Of a stretch of DNA of 5,986 nucleotides, positions 3,958 through 5,986 are shown piece after piece. Made by a program: the position numbers and the translations under genes. Within the stretch, counting starts at the first letter, position 1, and each line of letters starts with the position of its first letter. Under the pieces are notes generated by a model. It saw nothing but the letters and a program-made list of their open reading frames with translations. It made no database searches and was not told the DNA's origin. The DNA is from a bacterium (GTDB lineage Bacteria; Patescibacteriota; Microgenomatia; JAADGY01), in assembly GCA_013152165.1 (NCBI GenBank), contig JAADGY010000068.1, forward strand, positions 1-5,986, in the 5' to 3' direction.

Positions 3958-4752
3958 ATGAAGGTTTTTTTATTATTAATTCCGATAATTACCACCCTTT
4001 TTGGTCTAGCTATATATAAATTCCAAGACAGGAACAAGGAAATTTTTAGGCTGGATTTAATCCAGTTTGTTTATCTGTTTGTCATCGCTCCGATTTTTTT
4101 TGTCTGGGCAAAGACGTTTTTGTTTTTTTTACTTCGGCGGGAGTTAGATTTTAATTTGTCGGTAACTGATCTTTTTGTGATCGATACTATTTTTAGCGTT
4201 TTATCTTTTGTGATTATCTCGGTTATTGCCATTCATTCCTTAACAAAGACTTTTCGGTTAAAACGGGACAGAGATCCATCATTTGATTTGTTCCACTTGT
4301 CCGAATATTTTCATCTTTGGTGGACGCATATTATCATGTGGGGCGGGGTAATGGTGATCGGCATATTTATGTCCACGATCAATATTTTGATACCGTTTGG
4401 CGTTGCAAATGCTTCCAAAGTCCAGTTTTATCTTTTATTGCTGGCCGGCTTGATTTCGGGAGTCAGTTTCTTTTTTGCTATCTGGATGTCGGATGCCCAG
4501 CAAAATAATTACATGAAGCTGATGAAGCTGTTTTTTGCCGGCGGCTTTATCTTCCATGTGATTATTTATTTTTTAGTGGAACCCAAGTTCAGCTTGAATT
4601 ACGGCGGCTACTGGTTTGTCTTTGCGGCCTTTACATCAGCGGTTTTGGTTGGGTCGGTGTTTGAAAGGTATGAACGGCCCCGCCGGTTTCGGGACAAGCT
4701 GTTGCATGTTAATTGGGGGAACAATATCAACCTGTTCGGCGGCAAAAAGTGA
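3958..4752 (+). CDS. Seven-helix integral membrane protein of unknown family
   Basis: The 264-residue product is very hydrophobic, with seven likely membrane helices at about residues 3-20, 35-59, 71-95, 121-147, 155-178, 190-208 and 216-235. A basic loop (about 97-106) follows helix 3 and the C-terminal tail is basic (RYERPRRFRDK, 237-247), suggesting both face the cytoplasm. HLSEYFHLWWTH (113-124) before helix 4 brings three His residues together with aromatic residues, which could bind a metal or haem, but this is speculation. No transporter or enzyme signature was recognised. The stop is TGA. The start is the first ATG, with weak ribosome-site support; the helix begins immediately after it. 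The gene appears monocistronic between hpf and a convergent gene. Confidence 0.8.
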   Translation: MKVFLLLIPIITTLFGLAIYKFQDRNKEIFRLDLIQFVYLFVIAPIFFVWAKTFLFFLLRRELDFNLSVTDLFVIDTIFSVLSFVIISVIAIHSLTKTFRLKRDRDPSFDLFHLSEYFHLWWTHIIMWGGVMVIGIFMSTINILIPFGVANASKVQFYLLLLAGLISGVSFFFAIWMSDAQQNNYMKLMKLFFAGGFIFHVIIYFLVEPKFSLNYGGYWFVFAAFTSAVLVGSVFERYERPRRFRDKLLHVNWGNNINLFGGKK

Positions 4753-4790
4753 GTTATTTGTTTGGGGTTTAAGACCGTAACTGCAAGAAG

Positions 4791-4814
4791 TTGATTTGGC
4801 CGTTGATTTGGCCG
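4791..4814. repeat. Perfect tandem 12-bp duplication
   Basis: TTGATTTGGCCG occurs twice in direct contact (4791-4802 and 4803-4814). It lies in the 89-bp spacer between two convergent genes, where no good terminator was found on either strand. It is probably a slippage duplication. Confidence 0.8.
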
Positions 4815-4841
4815 GAGCTTATTTCAAGCTAAAAAAAGAAA

Positions 4842-5738
4842 TTACTGAAAGGATAGATTGTCAAATATCTTATTAGCAGTTTCTTTCACAAATGGATCTT
4901 GGGATGGCCCGAAGACTTTAATCTCATATATGTATCTGGGTGTGGTAAACATTGTATATTGGACTGAGTTTGTAAACGGCTGTCCCCCGGAATTTTTATA
5001 GTATTCAGATACGATCAGGTCAAGCACTGCATAACCCCATCTTTCGGTTCCCCTTGATGATTGGATGGTGTAAGTATCAGCTTGCATACCCTTTTCGCCA
5101 GTGTTTTGGTTATATTTTTGCAATTGAGATTTAAGAACGGCCAACATGCTTTGATTATTAAAATTATTTTCGTTTGGAATACAGCTTACTGATACAGCGG
5201 ATGAAATATGACCACCTGCTGCTTCTGCTGTCGTGTATATAGCATTGGCTTGTTCGTGCTTCTTATACCCATTTGGAAATTTTGATAAGAGATTGGGGTA
5301 TATCACACCACGAGGAAAGTCCCAAAACTTTCCGTTATCTCTATCCGGCTGGCTGGGATTATGCGGCTTATAGTAAGGTTTGGTTTTAGGGGGAATTGCG
5401 AATTTTACTTTACACTTACCATTGTCTTGATAACTCCAGCCTGAAGGCAGGGCGCTAGTTTGCTGGTCGGTCGGCGCAGCGGTTGGATTTTTATGCAACC
5501 GTGGAGTTGCGGATGGACTAGGCTGATTTTTTTGTTTGTTTTGATATTGTCGAATGTTTGAAGACTGTTTCCCCAGGTAATATCCGCCAAAGCCAAAAAC
5601 TATAAAACTGGCTAGGGCCACCGCCCCGATTAGCGGGTAATTTATTTTTGATTTGCTGGGAATGTTTGCTGGTTGATCGACTGGATTTTGGCTGATTTGC
5701 TGGCTATTTTGATCACCAATGTTTGTTTGATCTTCCAT
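4842..5738 (-). CDS. Single-pass membrane-anchored extracytoplasmic protein, function unknown
   Basis: A 298-residue protein with a Gln/Asn-rich cytoplasmic N-terminus (1-32), one membrane helix at about 33-57 (PLIGAVALASFIVFGFGGYY) and no evident cleavage site or lipobox, so it is probably an N-terminal anchor. Next is a low-complexity Gln/Pro/Ser/Thr linker (about 60-97), then a globular domain (about 98-298) starting GWSYQDNGKCKVKFAIPP and ending in a likely alpha/beta segment (YIYEIKVFGPSQD, FVKETANKIFDNLSF). Cys109 and Cys186 are the only cysteines and could form a disulfide outside the cell. Linker and domain order resemble surface proteins common in candidate-phyla bacteria. No enzyme motif was recognised. 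The ATG follows AAAGG at good spacing and a TATACT box. It faces away from a possible upstream gene at the right edge, with about 170 bp between. Confidence 0.8.
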   Translation of the reverse strand: MEDQTNIGDQNSQQISQNPVDQPANIPSKSKINYPLIGAVALASFIVFGFGGYYLGKQSSNIRQYQNKQKNQPSPSATPRLHKNPTAAPTDQQTSALPSGWSYQDNGKCKVKFAIPPKTKPYYKPHNPSQPDRDNGKFWDFPRGVIYPNLLSKFPNGYKKHEQANAIYTTAEAAGGHISSAVSVSCIPNENNFNNQSMLAVLKSQLQKYNQNTGEKGMQADTYTIQSSRGTERWGYAVLDLIVSEYYKNSGGQPFTNSVQYTMFTTPRYIYEIKVFGPSQDPFVKETANKIFDNLSFQ

Positions 5739-5754
5739 TTTGGCCTTTGAATAA

Positions 5755-5760
5755 AGTATA
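5755..5760 (-). promoter_or_regulatory. -10 element of the anchored-protein gene
   Basis: On the minus strand TATACT (5755-5760) lies 16 bp before the ATG. Transcription would start near 5748, leaving a leader of about 10 nt that contains AAAGG at a 5-nt spacing from the ATG, the only good Shine-Dalgarno-like site in the window. No clear -35 box is present. The hexamer belongs to AGTATACT, which reads the same on both strands, so a plus-strand promoter cannot be excluded. Confidence 0.5.
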
Positions 5761-5905
5761 CTACACTTTCCAAAAGCAACTATTATTTTAGTTCCAACTT
5801 AATGGCTTTGACTGTTGGAGCGAGTTGTTTGGGTTTGTCTTTGTTTTTGGTGTTTATCTGCTTTTAACCTTTTTTTATGCTTGGAATTTTATAGGCGGAA
5901 ACCAC

Positions 5906-5986
5906 TTATAGTTGAAAATCAAAACCAGCATTTAAATCTTCAGGGTTAATTATTTGATCTGCAAAAACTTTAAACTTTTCACTTTG
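5906..5986 (-). CDS. Possible C-terminal end of a gene cut by the window edge
   Basis: On the minus strand an open frame enters from the right edge and runs 26 codons to a TAA at 5906-5908, ending FADQIINPEDLNAGFDFQL. The residue mix looks protein-like, but a frame this short stays open by chance fairly often. If real, the gene lies upstream of the anchored-protein gene in the same direction. No family can be assigned. The 5739-5905 spacer holds only the promoter above and a weak TCCAAC/GTTGGA pair (5793-5819). Confidence 0.35.
   Translation of the reverse strand, partial: QSEKFKVFADQIINPEDLNAGFDFQL

Noticed and set aside
4816..4837. Terminator from AGCTT/AAGCT hairpin next to a run of seven As
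   Set aside because: The stem is only 5 bp. On the minus strand the T-run precedes the hairpin, and on the plus strand As, not Ts, follow it.
4750..4860. TGA read as glycine (as in some Gracilibacteria), extending the membrane protein
   Set aside because: The extension would pass several TGAs and run antisense into a good gene, and no in-frame TGA occurs in gltX or the other well-supported genes.
5965..5986. Window ends as inverted terminal repeats (AACTTTAAACTTTTCACTTT here resembles the reverse complement of the 33-67 block)
   Set aside because: Similarity is loose and low-complexity, and the right copy may simply encode the end of a gene; there are no target duplications or transposase.

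Overview
The window looks like a chromosomal segment from an uncultivated, small-genome bacterium, most likely of the Candidate Phyla Radiation (Patescibacteria, perhaps Microgenomates). This is an inference from four things: the style of the nucleotidyltransferase and of the conserved unknown protein after gltX; a short ribosome-hibernation factor; a membrane-anchored protein with a Pro/Ser/Thr-rich linker; and -10 boxes lying almost directly against start codons with little Shine-Dalgarno signal. TAA and TGA both appear as stops, so the ordinary bacterial code fits. No mobile element, rRNA, tRNA or CRISPR array was seen.

Layout. Positions 1-596 have no convincing gene but hold a dense palindrome array. 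It contains two two-level palindromes (114-150, 179-213), a perfect 28-bp palindrome (252-279), a related copy built into a rho-independent terminator (302-362), a polypyrimidine tract (393-432) and a 57-nt near-perfect palindrome (440-496). Next come gltX (597-2039, glutamyl-tRNA synthetase) and a conserved protein of unknown function that overlaps it by 11 bp (2029-2550). A winged-helix/nucleotidyltransferase gene on the minus strand (2522-3361) converges on that pair and overlaps it by 29 bp. It is divergent from a short HPF/RaiA-type hibernation factor (3457-3756); the 95-bp divergent spacer carries two opposed extended -10 promoters on either side of a perfect 25-nt palindrome. To the right are a seven-helix membrane protein of unknown family (3958-4752, plus), a single-pass membrane-anchored extracytoplasmic protein (4842-5738, minus), and perhaps the last codons of another minus-strand gene at the right edge.

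How it fits together. gltX and hpf both serve translation, one charging tRNA and the other protecting idle ribosomes. A 15-nt palindromic core of the form CAACCYCSGRGGTTG occurs upstream of gltX and again between hpf and the nucleotidyltransferase gene, so a shared regulator is possible but unproven. The most unusual content is the left palindrome array. In its two related hairpins, all three differences inside the stem keep base pairing through G-U wobbles in plus-strand RNA, which points to a selected RNA structure. No named novel system could be identified from sequence alone.
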